A stretch of DNA of 32,437 bases from Lachnoclostridium sp. UBA7122 (GCA_002493085.1 DKXQ01000018.1:6626-39062), one strand, 5' to 3'. Positions 1-8,273 are shown, counted from the first letter of the stretch. The notes: generated from the sequence alone by a model not told the origin. Translations and numbers: made by a program.

Positions 1-75
1 AACTTTGAAATTGCCATGCCAGAGTCTATATATGGCATCGTATTTGAAAAATAGCACAATATATTTAAGTTTTCA

Positions 76-100
76 TATACCCAGGTAAAGTTACACTATC
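76..100 (+). repeat. Dispersed intergenic repeat, copy A
   Basis: These 25 bases are identical to 14146-14170, and with five more bases on the left (71-75) the match is 29 of 30. The core GGTAAAGTTACACTAT also occurs inverted at 5008-5023. This copy lacks the left inverted arm seen at 14126-14140. It lies about 18 bases upstream of the predicted promoter of the YvyF-like gene. Its nature is unknown: it could be a protein binding site, a transposon end or a small mobile palindrome. Confidence 0.75.
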
Positions 101-117
101 ATAAAAAAATAAAAAGG

Positions 118-147
118 TTGAAAAGCCATATATATTTAGAGTATAAT
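118..147 (+). promoter_or_regulatory. Sigma-A type promoter of the YvyF-like gene
   Basis: TTGAAA (118-123) and a perfect TATAAT (142-147) are separated by 18 bases. They lie about 75 bases upstream of the ATG at 221, which has a GGAGG ribosome binding site at 209-213. The rest of 1-220 holds only repeat copy A and a weak hairpin (16-21 with 33-38); no other gene is seen there. Confidence 0.6.
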
Positions 148-220
148 GTAACAAAATAAAAAAACAATATAGTTATCTTTTGAAAAATAAGTTACCACAG
201 ATTATAGTGGAGGAGATATT

Positions 221-741
221 ATGGGTGAAAAAAATGGATTAGAGGGGCTGGTTGTTGGAAAAAACCAGTAAAGTGCCAAGCGTGTGGGGGAAGATTATGT
301 TATACAGGGGGAGGCAGATACAGATGTCCTTTATGTGGCAGAGAAGCATACGATGACTTTGGAAAAATCAGAAAGTTCTTAGAAGATAATGGCCCATCAC
401 CTCCTATTGTTATATCGCAGGCTACAGGTGTAGCATCAGAAGTTGTGGAAGCTTTCCAGAAAAAGAATTTTGTAAGTTCTGGCGATGTAAAACTGCTTCC
501 TACAGATAAGGATACCAGGATGAAAAAGCCTAGGTTTTTAAATGAGCAATCAAATAGCTATTATTTAAAGTGTTCCAGATGTGGCGATGGAATATCCTCT
601 GGACGTTATTGTACTACTTGTATAAGAGAACTTGCAGGTGGCATTAAGGAAGCAATAAGACAGGACAGCATAAGAAGGCAGCTTGAGGCTGGTGCAGATG
701 GTGAAATGCGTTTTCTTGGAAAAAGAATTCCAAATATATAA
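221..741 (+). CDS. YvyF-like (TIGR03826-type) flagellar-operon zinc-ribbon protein, split by a -1 frameshift
   Basis: The ATG at 221 has a good Shine-Dalgarno (GGAGG) but its frame ends after 16 codons at TAA 269-271. The -1 frame is open from 229 to the stop at 741 and carries the recognisable protein: two CxxC pairs (codons from 274), a helical DF..I.KFLEDN segment, an ATGVASEVV segment, then two more CxxC pairs (KCSRCG, YCTTC). The order CxxC, CxxC, helix-turn-helix-like middle, CxxC, CxxC and the ATGV motif resemble B. subtilis YvyF of the flagellar flgM region; this is from memory of the family. No ATG, GTG or TTG precedes the first CxxC in the -1 frame, so the full protein needs a frameshift at 259-265 or an extra A. 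It could be a pseudogene, a sequencing error in an A6 run, or programmed frameshifting. A fragment starting at GTG 445 would lack the first zinc ribbon. Confidence 0.6.
259..265 (+). other. Candidate -1 ribosomal frameshift heptamer A-AAA-AAC
   Basis: In the frame of the ATG at 221 the bases read xxA AAA AAC CAG TAA, a classic X-XXY-YYZ slippery heptamer two codons before the zero-frame stop. A Shine-Dalgarno-like GAGGGG (242-247) sits 11 bases upstream, a layout similar to the dnaX frameshift signal. Slipping back by one base continues directly into the zinc-ribbon frame. No clear downstream stimulatory hairpin was found by eye. Confidence 0.35.
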
Positions 742-767
742 TATCATCTGCCTTTATGCTGCTAGTT

Positions 768-2303
768 TTAATTTGTAAATTCAAATTTTGTTATACAGTT
801 AGTTGCAAATAAAAATATTATGTAACTTACAAGAATAATAATACATACCAAAAAAAGCGCTGGCATCTGGCTAATGCCTGGAACAAAATCCACTATTGTA
901 TTATAAATCCTTCCAGATACAAATCCAGTAAATAATAGAAACAGGCATGGCAGTACAATCCAGTGCAGACTGTCAGGAATTATATATTTCCTGAGATAGA
1001 AGCCCTCCATAACAGTCATTATGGTCTGGCTTGCAAGCATACCATTAAGGTATGCTTTTATGCCGTACACAGGAACAAGGGCTATTAAAAAGTAAATTTT
1101 TATTACAAGGCTTAAAACAGTTATGACAAATGTAAGATGTGTATGTCCCATTCCGTTAATTATGCTGGTAAATGCGGTTGAGAGATATAGAAATGGACAG
1201 AGCCATGAAAGAATAGCTATAAATGAACCAGCAGTTTCATTGTGGAAAAAAAGCACTCCAATATCATTTCCATATATTATAAATATACATATACATACCC
1301 ATCCGATAAGCAGGTTATATTTTGTGGCAAATGTTACAGACCGGCTTATTTTATTAGTATCATTTTCTGCCTGTGCCTGTGCAATGGACGGAAGAAGCAT
1401 AACTGCAAAAGCATTGCTTATGGCAGATGGAAACAGTATAAATGGCATTGCCATACCTGATAATATGCCATATATGCTTAATGCGTCAGACGTACTGCAT
1501 CCTGACTTTTGTAAGGCAGCAGGTATAAATATGGCTTCAGCACTATGAAGCAGGGATACTACCAGTTTCGTTGTGGTGAGCATAGCCGAGAGGGTAAGCA
1601 GTGTTTTAAAGACAGGATGTTTTTTAATAGTACCTGTGCTGCGCCTGGTATGCCCGGCCTGTTTAAGTGATACAAAAAGCCGGATGACGCTGAATATAAA
1701 ACCGCCAATTTCTCCAGCAACAATTCCCCATGTAGCAATAATAGCATTGTACTCTTTGCCAGAACTTGCCAATGAGCACATAAGAAACACAAAAAGTACT
1801 CTTGAAAGCTGTTCTATAATCTGTGAGCTTGCAGGAACTGAAGCATTTTGTATGCCATAATAATAACCTGCAATACATGCTGAAACACTACAGAAAGGAA
1901 ACAGTACAGCCATAATTTGCAGATATGGGGAACATGACTTTTCAAGTATAATATTTTCTGCTATCCAGCCGGAGTTAGAATAAACCAGAACTGATAATAG
2001 CAGTGCAAGGCTTAATGAAAGTGCTGTACCAGCAATTAGTATCCTTACAGGGGAAATATGTTCTGTATTTTTCCTTGATGTTGCTGTACCAGTAATCTGT
2101 GATATTGCAGTCTGTATGCCAGCTCCATATACTGTAAAGCATATGCCATATACTGGAAATATAAGCTGGTATATGCCAAGCAGTTCTGAACCCAGCACAT
2201 CTGCAAGAAATATTCTGTAAAAAAATCCAATAATGCGTGTTATAATACCGGCAACAGTCAGAATTATAGTTCCTTTGATAAGTTTACTCTGGAATAATTT
2301 CAT
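768..2303 (-). CDS. SpoVB/MurJ-type polysaccharide or lipid-linked oligosaccharide flippase
   Basis: A 511-residue integral membrane protein of the MATE/PST (MOP) superfamily. The N-terminus (KGTIILTVAGIITRIIGFFYRIFLADVLGSE) followed by GIYQLIFPVYG is typical of the SpoVB group, whose members are thought to flip lipid-linked precursors of wall or spore-cortex polymers. About 12-14 hydrophobic segments span the whole length, which is normal for the family. I chose the ATG at 2303 because GAAAGG lies upstream; the frame extends to a TTG at 2339, but that start is less convincing. It follows the hybrid sensor kinase by 65 bases on the same strand and may share its transcript. Substrate and any sporulation role cannot be decided from the sequence; B. 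subtilis carries several paralogues of this type. Confidence 0.85.
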   Translation of the reverse strand: MKLFQSKLIKGTIILTVAGIITRIIGFFYRIFLADVLGSELLGIYQLIFPVYGICFTVYGAGIQTAISQITGTATSRKNTEHISPVRILIAGTALSLSLALLLSVLVYSNSGWIAENIILEKSCSPYLQIMAVLFPFCSVSACIAGYYYGIQNASVPASSQIIEQLSRVLFVFLMCSLASSGKEYNAIIATWGIVAGEIGGFIFSVIRLFVSLKQAGHTRRSTGTIKKHPVFKTLLTLSAMLTTTKLVVSLLHSAEAIFIPAALQKSGCSTSDALSIYGILSGMAMPFILFPSAISNAFAVMLLPSIAQAQAENDTNKISRSVTFATKYNLLIGWVCICIFIIYGNDIGVLFFHNETAGSFIAILSWLCPFLYLSTAFTSIINGMGHTHLTFVITVLSLVIKIYFLIALVPVYGIKAYLNGMLASQTIMTVMEGFYLRKYIIPDSLHWIVLPCLFLLFTGFVSGRIYNTIVDFVPGISQMPALFLVCIIILVSYIIFLFATNCITKFEFTN

Positions 2304-2368
2304 AAATAACCGTGCCTTTCTGCCATATAGAATATACAATTAATATAATATATGAAGGCTGCGGATGA

Positions 2369-4942
2369 TTATGCTCCTGAGTTTACATGCAAAATATACT
2401 TTTTAAGCAGGGATACAACTTCATCAAGATTAACTGGCTTTGCTGTGTGTGCATTCATTCCACTGTCCAGACACCGTTTGATATCTTCAGAAAATGCATC
2501 TGCTGTCATGGCAATAATTGGGATATTCTGTGCATCATCACGGTTTAAAGCACGGATTGCTTTTGTAGCTTCATAACCATTCATAACAGGCATACGTACA
2601 TCCATTAAAATTGCATCATAGTACATTTCTCCAGACTTTTGGAACATTTCCAGGCAAATCTGCCCATTTTCTGCCCATTCCAGTTCCATGCTGATGTCAG
2701 ATAACAGTTCTTTTAATACTTCCCAGTTCAGTTCATTATCTTCAGCAACAAGTATGCGCCTCCCAGACAGTTCAATGTCTTTGTCCGGCTCATCCTGTGT
2801 ATCTTCAGCGCATATATATTTCTTTAAGCCATAGAATAGTGTTGATTTAAACAGTGGTTTTGCAATAAAGCCATTAATGCCTGCTTCTTTTGCTTCTGTT
2901 TCAAACTCTCCCCAGTCATATGCTGAAATCAGTATAATTGGTGTATCAGCATCCATAACCCGGCGCATACGTTTAGCAACTAATACACCATCCATATCTG
3001 GAAGTTTCCAGTCCAGAAGGACAATCTGGTAATCATCATGCATCTGGTGATGTTCTGTTACCATTTCTACAGCTTTTGCCCCACTTTGCGTCCAGTCGGC
3101 CTTTATGCCTATAGATTCAAGTACATCCAGTGCTGTGCGGCATGACAGTTCATCATCATCTACTACCAGCATTTTCCACGCTGGAAGAACCATATCAACT
3201 TCCTGTGTAGAAACTTTTTCTAAATCCAGGGTTACATGGAACATGGTTCCTTTATCAATTTCACTTTCAACAGTAATAGTTCCCTTCATGGCTTCCACTA
3301 TATACTTTGTAATTGCCATGCCAAGCCCTGCGCCTTCAGTCTTTTGTACTCTTTTACTGTCTGCTCTTGAATATGAGTCAAAGATATGTTCAAGAAATTC
3401 TGCAGTCATTCCAATACCATTATCCTTAACTATAATATGTGTCCGGATAAATGTATCTCCCTTTGGGGAATCTTCCTGGTACAAAGACAAGCGGATAGTA
3501 CCGCCTTCCTGCGTATATTTAACTGCATTGGACAGTAGATTTAATAACACCTGGTTTAAGCGTACACTGTCACAATATACATCTTCTATTGTAATATTTT
3601 CAAGATGTACATTAAAGTTCTGGTTCTTTCCTTTAATTTGTGTCTGTACAATACTGACAATGCCATCAAGCACTTCACGCAGGGAAATCCGCTCTGCTGT
3701 AAGTGTCATCTTGCCGCTCTCAATTTTGGACATATCCAGTACATCATTAATCAGGCCAAGCAGATGCTTTCCAGACAGTGCAATTTTTTTAAGGCAGTTT
3801 TGTACTTGTTCTTTATCATCAATATGTGCTGTGGCAATTGCAGTCATCCCTACAATAGCATTCATCGGTGTCCGGATATCATGGCTCATATTTGAAAGAA
3901 ATTCACTTTTGGCCTTAGTAGCCTGTAATGCCTCCTGGCGTGCCACATCCAGATTCCTAAGCTGCTGGCATGTCATTTTGAAATAAACATAGAAAATAAA
4001 TAACATCACACTTAGGATAATTATAAAGATTAACACTGTAGCAAGTGTTCTGTCATGATTCAGGTTTTCCACAGCCTCATCCAGAGAACCAAAAGGCAAT
4101 ATAGTTACCAGATGCCATTCTGAATATGGCAGCGCAGTACAGTATACCTGCTGCCTGATTCCGCCAAGTTCGATAATAGCAGAATAGTCAGATTTTTTAT
4201 ACATAGCATCAGAAAGATTGTGGATATATGTATCTATCTTGTCTGTGTCATCATTTTTATATTTTTCATACAGGCTGCTAAAATAATCTTTATATTTTGT
4301 GTCTGTATTATTTGTGATAAAGCTGCCATCTTTGCGGATAATATGCGAATATGCTAAAGCATCTTCTTTATCTGTATCCAGCATTTTACTGATATAATCT
4401 ATAGGAAGCGCAGCAAGCAGTGCCATACACTTCTTCCCGTTTTTCATAGGGTAGTTTGCGCTTATGCCAAATAAAACCAGTTCATTGCCTGACTTGTCTC
4501 TTCCTACAGCAACTTTGCTTTCTTTGTTTTTAAGTGATTTAAAAAAAGGGTCAGGGTCAGCAAGCTGTATCTGCTCTCCATAAAGCATTTCTATATGCCC
4601 TTCTCTAGAATAGAGTGCCAGATAATCAAAATTTCTTACCTGTACCCTGTAAACCAGCTCTTCATACAATTTATTTGTAGTGCCTATATCATCAGAAACA
4701 ACTTTTACAACTGTTTCAGCCTGTTCTAATTTTAGTTCCATAAGTGTAAGGAAATGTGCAGAAATCTGTTCATTAATACCTGTCATATACAGTTTTCCAA
4801 CTGTATCAATAGTCTGGCTGCTCATCTTACTCATATAGTATGCCAAAGATAAAAATGCTCCTGCACTAATAATCAGAAGAAAAGTAAAGCTGGCAGCTAA
4901 AAAGTGTGTCGTATGCCTCCACTTCTTATTTTGGATATCCAT
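2369..4942 (-). CDS. Hybrid sensor histidine kinase with extracellular sensor and two receiver domains
   Basis: An 857-residue membrane kinase. A transmembrane segment (about 13-37) and a second at 298-322 flank an extracytoplasmic region of roughly 260 residues that looks like a Cache-type sensor. The HisKA box FLSNMSHDIRTPMNA has the phosphoacceptor at H354. The ATPase domain shows the N box (N472), DNGIGM (507-512) and GAGLGM (537-542). Two receiver domains follow: REC1 about 589-710 with acceptor D644 (LLDW) and REC2 about 728-850 with D781 (LMDVRMP) and K835. No separate Hpt or DNA-binding output domain is present, so phosphate must leave to another protein or the second receiver acts through contacts. 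The ATG at 4942 has AGGAAAG upstream. It is divergent from the LytTR regulator at 5196. Confidence 0.9.
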   Translation of the reverse strand: MDIQNKKWRHTTHFLAASFTFLLIISAGAFLSLAYYMSKMSSQTIDTVGKLYMTGINEQISAHFLTLMELKLEQAETVVKVVSDDIGTTNKLYEELVYRVQVRNFDYLALYSREGHIEMLYGEQIQLADPDPFFKSLKNKESKVAVGRDKSGNELVLFGISANYPMKNGKKCMALLAALPIDYISKMLDTDKEDALAYSHIIRKDGSFITNNTDTKYKDYFSSLYEKYKNDDTDKIDTYIHNLSDAMYKKSDYSAIIELGGIRQQVYCTALPYSEWHLVTILPFGSLDEAVENLNHDRTLATVLIFIIILSVMLFIFYVYFKMTCQQLRNLDVARQEALQATKAKSEFLSNMSHDIRTPMNAIVGMTAIATAHIDDKEQVQNCLKKIALSGKHLLGLINDVLDMSKIESGKMTLTAERISLREVLDGIVSIVQTQIKGKNQNFNVHLENITIEDVYCDSVRLNQVLLNLLSNAVKYTQEGGTIRLSLYQEDSPKGDTFIRTHIIVKDNGIGMTAEFLEHIFDSYSRADSKRVQKTEGAGLGMAITKYIVEAMKGTITVESEIDKGTMFHVTLDLEKVSTQEVDMVLPAWKMLVVDDDELSCRTALDVLESIGIKADWTQSGAKAVEMVTEHHQMHDDYQIVLLDWKLPDMDGVLVAKRMRRVMDADTPIILISAYDWGEFETEAKEAGINGFIAKPLFKSTLFYGLKKYICAEDTQDEPDKDIELSGRRILVAEDNELNWEVLKELLSDISMELEWAENGQICLEMFQKSGEMYYDAILMDVRMPVMNGYEATKAIRALNRDDAQNIPIIAMTADAFSEDIKRCLDSGMNAHTAKPVNLDEVVSLLKKYILHVNSGA

Positions 4943-4975
4943 TATAATCTTTCCTTTCTTAAATTTATAATTAAA

Positions 4976-5004
4976 AGTATATCAGTTTTCCGTATAAAAC
5001 ACAA
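4976..5004 (-). promoter_or_regulatory. Predicted promoter of the hybrid kinase gene
   Basis: On the minus strand TTGTGT (4999-5004) and TATACT (4976-4981) are separated by 17 bases, 34 bases before the ATG at 4942. The inverted repeat copy C (5008-5023) abuts the -35 element from upstream, so a protein bound there could affect this promoter. Confidence 0.45.
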
Positions 5005-5007
5005 TAT

Positions 5008-5023
5008 ATAGTGTAACTTTACC
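5008..5023 (-). repeat. Dispersed intergenic repeat, copy C (core only)
   Basis: On the minus strand this reads GGTAAAGTTACACTAT, an exact match to the core of the copies at 84-99 and 14154-14169. The flanking TATACCCA seen in the other two copies is absent. It lies just upstream of the predicted promoter of the hybrid kinase, in the intergenic region shared with the LytTR regulator. Confidence 0.7.
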
Positions 5024-5119
5024 AGAATAATAATATAATTCACAGCAGAAAATATACATTTTGCAACATTCTGCTGTCACAGTCTGGACAATATTCCGAT
5101 ATATTATTTAACCTCAAGT

Positions 5120-5171
5120 AAGCCCTTTAAAATACACGCTTCTATGTTGCAGAAACATAAGCGGTGGGCTT
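5120..5171 (+). promoter_or_regulatory. Nested stem-loop in the leader of the LytTR regulator gene
   Basis: AAGCCC (5120-5125) pairs with GGGCTT (5166-5171). Inside, CGCTT-ATGTT (5137-5141, 5144-5148) pairs with AACAT-AAGCG (5154-5163) around the loop GCAGA, with a CT bulge. The structure ends 24 bases before the ATG at 5196 and 11 bases before the AAGGAAG ribosome binding site. There is no U-tract, so it is not a simple terminator. I could not match it to a known riboswitch class. It could be a palindromic operator or a translation-control hairpin. Confidence 0.4.
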
Positions 5172-5195
5172 GACAAAACGCAAAGGAAGTTAAAA

Positions 5196-5909
5196 ATGCA
5201 GATAGCAATATGTGATGATGAAAAAGAAACCAGGGATCTGATTTCAGAGAAAATCAAAAGGCTTTATCCAAAAGCAAGTTTATTATTGTACCAGTCTGGG
5301 AAGGAACTGCTTTTATCAGGCTGTTATCCTGATATTTTGCTGCTTGATATACAGATGCCTGGCAAAAATGGAATGGAAACAGCTATAGAATTCCGCAAAT
5401 ATAATAAAGAAACAGTCCTTATATTTATAACAGTTCTGGAAGATTATGTTTTCCAGGCATTTGATGTAGGTGCGTTCCACTATCTGGTAAAACCACTTGA
5501 CGATAAAAGGTTTACAGAGGTGCTGGCAAATGCTGTGAAGCAGTCTGAATATAGTAAAAGTATAAATTTTAAAAAAGAAGAGCCAAATATTATAATAACT
5601 ACAGGCGGTAAACATTTTACTGTGCGTCTGGAAGATATTGTGTACGCAGAGGTGTTTAACAGAAAAGTAATACTGCACACATTAGATACAGATATAGAAT
5701 ATTATGGCAAGATGAAAGAACTGCAAAAAAAAGTGGGAGACAGTTTTTACCGTTCACACAGGGCATTTCTTGTAAACTTTAAATTTGTCAGGAAATATGA
5801 TGCTACAGCAATTTATCTTGAAAGAGGACAGGCACTTATGGCAAAGCAGAATTACCGTGACTTTGTAAAATCCTATCTGAGATATAACCAGAGGGAGTGG
5901 AAACGCTGA
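5196..5909 (+). CDS. LytTR-family response regulator (AgrA/LytR type)
   Basis: A 237-residue cytoplasmic transcription factor. The receiver domain (1-about 120) has the acidic pair IAICDDE, the acceptor D51 in LLLDIQMPGKNG and K99 in YLVKPL. The C-terminal LytTR DNA-binding domain (about 135-235) has typical segments: EDIVYAEVFNRKVILHT, FYRSHRAFLVNFKFV and a final basic strand. These domains bind pairs of short direct repeats with a GTT core. The ATG at 5196 is preceded by AAGGAAG. The stop overlaps the start of the downstream kinase (TGATG, 5907-5911), indicating translational coupling and a cognate pair. Confidence 0.92.
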   Translation: MQIAICDDEKETRDLISEKIKRLYPKASLLLYQSGKELLLSGCYPDILLLDIQMPGKNGMETAIEFRKYNKETVLIFITVLEDYVFQAFDVGAFHYLVKPLDDKRFTEVLANAVKQSEYSKSINFKKEEPNIIITTGGKHFTVRLEDIVYAEVFNRKVILHTLDTDIEYYGKMKELQKKVGDSFYRSHRAFLVNFKFVRKYDATAIYLERGQALMAKQNYRDFVKSYLRYNQREWKR

Positions 5910-7279
5910 TGGACTATCTGGAGATATATTATACAATTTTAATTTATGTTAATTTTATATTAAGAACACTTTTAATTAGTTATTCTTTATACTGGTTTGC
6001 CAGACCATTTATGAAAAATAAGAATGGGGCTCTTTTTGCTGGGATGGCATACTTTGCTGTAATGTTTTTATTATATTTACAACCACTGGTAATAGACAAC
6101 TTTACAGCATATGGCATAGGCGTATTATCTGCATTTGCTGTTATGTGCAGGGCAGACTGCAGGAACTATTGCCAAAAAATATTTATAACATCAACTTTTT
6201 TTTCGTTGCGCTGGATTTCAGGATATATGTCTGGAATTATATTAAAGATTATATATGAGCCAGCCGTAAATACTGAATATATGGCAAAGCATCTGCTATT
6301 ACAGTTTATCTTGTCTGCTGGTATAAATGTGTTTATTATTATAATAAATTTTGCAGTTATAATGACAGGTATAAGATATATTGTAAAAGCATACATCTAC
6401 AAAAGTGAAAATATGTCCATAAAAGAACTGGCAATATTAGTTCTGCCTTCTGTAACAGGAATGGCGGGATATGGAATTATGCAGTGTTACCAGACATATT
6501 TTAATAAAGCTGCTATAGAAGCTGTAACAGGAATATATAACAGCCTTGCAATCTTATACTGTAGCATATCAATAGTTACAATAGTAGTAATGATAGTCCT
6601 GTTCCAAAATATTAAGGCCGGACAGGAGGAAAAACTGCAGAATGAACTGCTGGCTGCACAAGTCAGCAATATTAAGCGGCATATAGGGCAAGTGGAAAGT
6701 TTTTACCAGAATATTTATAGCATAAAACACGATATGGCAAGACATATTGCTACGCTGGAAAAGCTCTGCTTAGGAAATAAAACAGAAGAAGCCAGAGCAT
6801 ACAGTTCAGATTTAAAAGCAGCATTTACAGGAACAGCAGCAGATATAAAAAGTGGAAATCCTGTAACAGATGTAATTTTACAGGAATTTAAAAATGAAAC
6901 AGAAAAAAAGAATATAAGTTTTTGCTCAGATTTTTACTATCCTGTGAATTCAAATGCTAATGCTTTTGATATAAGCGTCATACTAAATAATGCTTTACAA
7001 AATGCAGTGGAAAATGCAGAAAAAAGTGAATCTCCACATATACATATTGCTTCGTACCGCAGGGACAATGTTTTTATGATAGAAGTAAGCAACAGCTTTA
7101 CAGGGGATTTGCTGTGGTGTACAGAAAGCGGGCTGCCAGTTACATTAAAAGAAAAAGGAAATGGCCACGGATATGGGCTTTCAAATATCCGGAAAATAGC
7201 ACAAAAGTATTCAGGTGATATAGCTATTGATTTAAAAAAACAAAAGTTTTATCTCAGCATTATGCTTATTATAGAGTGA
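5909..7279 (+). CDS. AgrC-like membrane sensor histidine kinase (GHKL type)
   Basis: A 456-residue kinase, partner of the preceding LytTR regulator. The first 230 residues are mostly hydrophobic, with about six membrane segments, as in peptide-sensing AgrC/ComD kinases. A coiled linker (about 232-268) leads to the H box SIKHDMARHI with phosphoacceptor H274. The ATPase region has the N box ILNNALQNAVENA and a terminal GNGHGYGLSNI glycine box, matching the HATPase_c_5 (GHKL) type. I prefer ATG 5909 over GTG 5897: GAGGGA at 5891-5896 gives a normal spacing to 5909 but none to 5897. By analogy the ligand would be a peptide, but no agrB-like processing gene is in the window. A 26-codon frame starts on its stop codon (see 7279). 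Confidence 0.88.
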   Translation: MDYLEIYYTILIYVNFILRTLLISYSLYWFARPFMKNKNGALFAGMAYFAVMFLLYLQPLVIDNFTAYGIGVLSAFAVMCRADCRNYCQKIFITSTFFSLRWISGYMSGIILKIIYEPAVNTEYMAKHLLLQFILSAGINVFIIIINFAVIMTGIRYIVKAYIYKSENMSIKELAILVLPSVTGMAGYGIMQCYQTYFNKAAIEAVTGIYNSLAILYCSISIVTIVVMIVLFQNIKAGQEEKLQNELLAAQVSNIKRHIGQVESFYQNIYSIKHDMARHIATLEKLCLGNKTEEARAYSSDLKAAFTGTAADIKSGNPVTDVILQEFKNETEKKNISFCSDFYYPVNSNANAFDISVILNNALQNAVENAEKSESPHIHIASYRRDNVFMIEVSNSFTGDLLWCTESGLPVTLKEKGNGHGYGLSNIRKIAQKYSGDIAIDLKKQKFYLSIMLIIE

Positions 7280-7359
7280 TGGCTGCAGGTTTTACAACAG
7301 AAAAAAGCTGTTTCACATCATATTTGTTTAGTTTGCAAAATAAAACTCCGAAACAATAG
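7279..7359 (+). CDS. Speculative 26-codon peptide coupled to the AgrC-like kinase
   Basis: The kinase stop TGA (7277-7279) overlaps an ATG (TGATG) that opens a 26-codon frame ending at TAG 7357-7359. The peptide has one cysteine followed by an aromatic and hydrophobic stretch (SCFTSYLF) and a polar, proline-containing tail (NKTPKQ). This arrangement loosely recalls AgrD-type signal peptides, but the amphipathic leader is shorter than in known AgrDs and there is no independent ribosome binding site or AgrB. It may well be a chance frame. Confidence 0.15.
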   Translation: MAAGFTTEKSCFTSYLFSLQNKTPKQ

Positions 7360-7408
7360 ATAGAAATAAATAAATTTAATTTTACCAGTTGGAAAGGAGT
7401 ACACAATT

Positions 7409-8197
7409 ATGATGGCAATTAATGGTATAACAGGAACAAATGCCAGTATGCAGACAGGCTCTGGCATGAATATGCAGACAGATACGGTTAGCAGAAATAT
7501 CCAGAACCAGATAGCGGCTGCACAAAAAAAACTGCAGGAACTTTCTTCTGATGACAGTATATCATTAGAAGAAAAGATGAAAAAAAGACAGGAGATACAA
7601 CAGGAAATCAACAATCTTAACCAGCAGTTAAGACAGCACCAGATTGAGCAGCGCAAAAAGCAGCAGTCTGAAAATACATCTACAGATGGCATGCCAGAGA
7701 AACAGCAAAAAACAGGAGATACAAAGCCAGGCAGTAAAGGGCAGGGACGCAGAGGACTGTCACAGGCAGTTATGCAGGCGGTAGTTTCAGCAGATTCTTC
7801 TATTGAACAGGCACAAGTACAAGGAAGCGTTGCCACAAATATGAAAGGCATGGCAAGTGTATTAAAATCAGAGATAAAGCAGGATGCTGGCAGAGGTAAA
7901 AGTGTAGAAGCAAAAGAAGCCGGACTTGCAGCAGTAGAGCAAAAAGCTATGGATGCCACTTCTATGCAGAATAGTATACTTGCAGATGCAAAAAAAGTGG
8001 TACATGAGGCAGTAAAAGCAGACCAGGACAACAGTACAGATAAAGCCAGTGCAAAATCTGCAGCAGAAAATGGAGACCAGGATAAGAATACAGATAAGAC
8101 ATCAGAGGAGACAACGGCAGCAGAAACATATGTAACAGGTGAAGAAGAACAGGGAGTAAGACCTGTAAGCTATGTGCCAATAAATATTCTTCTGTAA
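7409..8197 (+). CDS. FlxA-like coiled-coil protein
   Basis: A 262-residue hydrophilic protein, rich in Q, K, A and E, with no signal peptide or membrane segment. Residues about 28-88 form a glutamine-rich coiled coil (QNQIAAAQKKLQELSSD, then EEKMKKRQEIQQEINNLNQQL) with a hinge of acidic and serine residues, the pattern of the FlxA-like family (PF14282). The rest is low-complexity, alanine-rich and probably disordered. FlxA of E. coli is expressed with late flagellar genes; its molecular role is unknown. The ATG at 7409 (a second ATG follows directly) has GAAAGGAG at 7392-7399. A weak sigma-28-like -10 (TCCGAAAC, 7347-7354) lies upstream but has only a poor -35. The gene ends in a strong terminator hairpin at 8245. 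Confidence 0.65.
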   Translation: MMAINGITGTNASMQTGSGMNMQTDTVSRNIQNQIAAAQKKLQELSSDDSISLEEKMKKRQEIQQEINNLNQQLRQHQIEQRKKQQSENTSTDGMPEKQQKTGDTKPGSKGQGRRGLSQAVMQAVVSADSSIEQAQVQGSVATNMKGMASVLKSEIKQDAGRGKSVEAKEAGLAAVEQKAMDATSMQNSILADAKKVVHEAVKADQDNSTDKASAKSAAENGDQDKNTDKTSEETTAAETYVTGEEEQGVRPVSYVPINILL

Positions 8198-8244
8198 AAT
8201 GCTGGTGAATTAATAGAAGCAACAGACTTGTTTGAAAAATATGG

Positions 8245-8273
8245 CAGCAGTGGTTAAACCACTGCTGTCTTTT
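8245..8273 (+). terminator. Rho-independent terminator after the FlxA-like gene
   Basis: CAGCAGTGG (8245-8253) and CCACTGCTG (8259-8267) form a perfect 9-bp stem, extendable by two pairs, around TTAAA. A short T-rich run (TCTTTT) follows. It lies 47 bases after the stop at 8197 and separates this gene from the GntR-ABC operon. Confidence 0.8.

Noticed and set aside
5076..5102. TCCGATAT as a sigma-28 promoter for the LytTR operon
   Set aside because: The -10 matches 7 of 8 bases, but at the required 15-base spacing the -35 is GTCA instead of TAAA.
5103..5195. Riboswitch (c-di-GMP or preQ1 type) in the LytTR leader
   Set aside because: ACGCAAAGGAAG looks faintly like part of a c-di-GMP aptamer, but the other conserved parts are missing.
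7328..7354. Sigma-28 promoter for the FlxA-like gene (TTAG-N15-TCCGAAAC)
   Set aside because: Both boxes are poor, so it is mentioned only as weak support in the gene entry.
7318..8031. Long open frame on the minus strand opposite the FlxA-like gene
   Set aside because: Its Cys/Ser/Phe-rich translation is the mirror of a Q/K/A-rich coding frame, and it has no ribosome binding site or family features.
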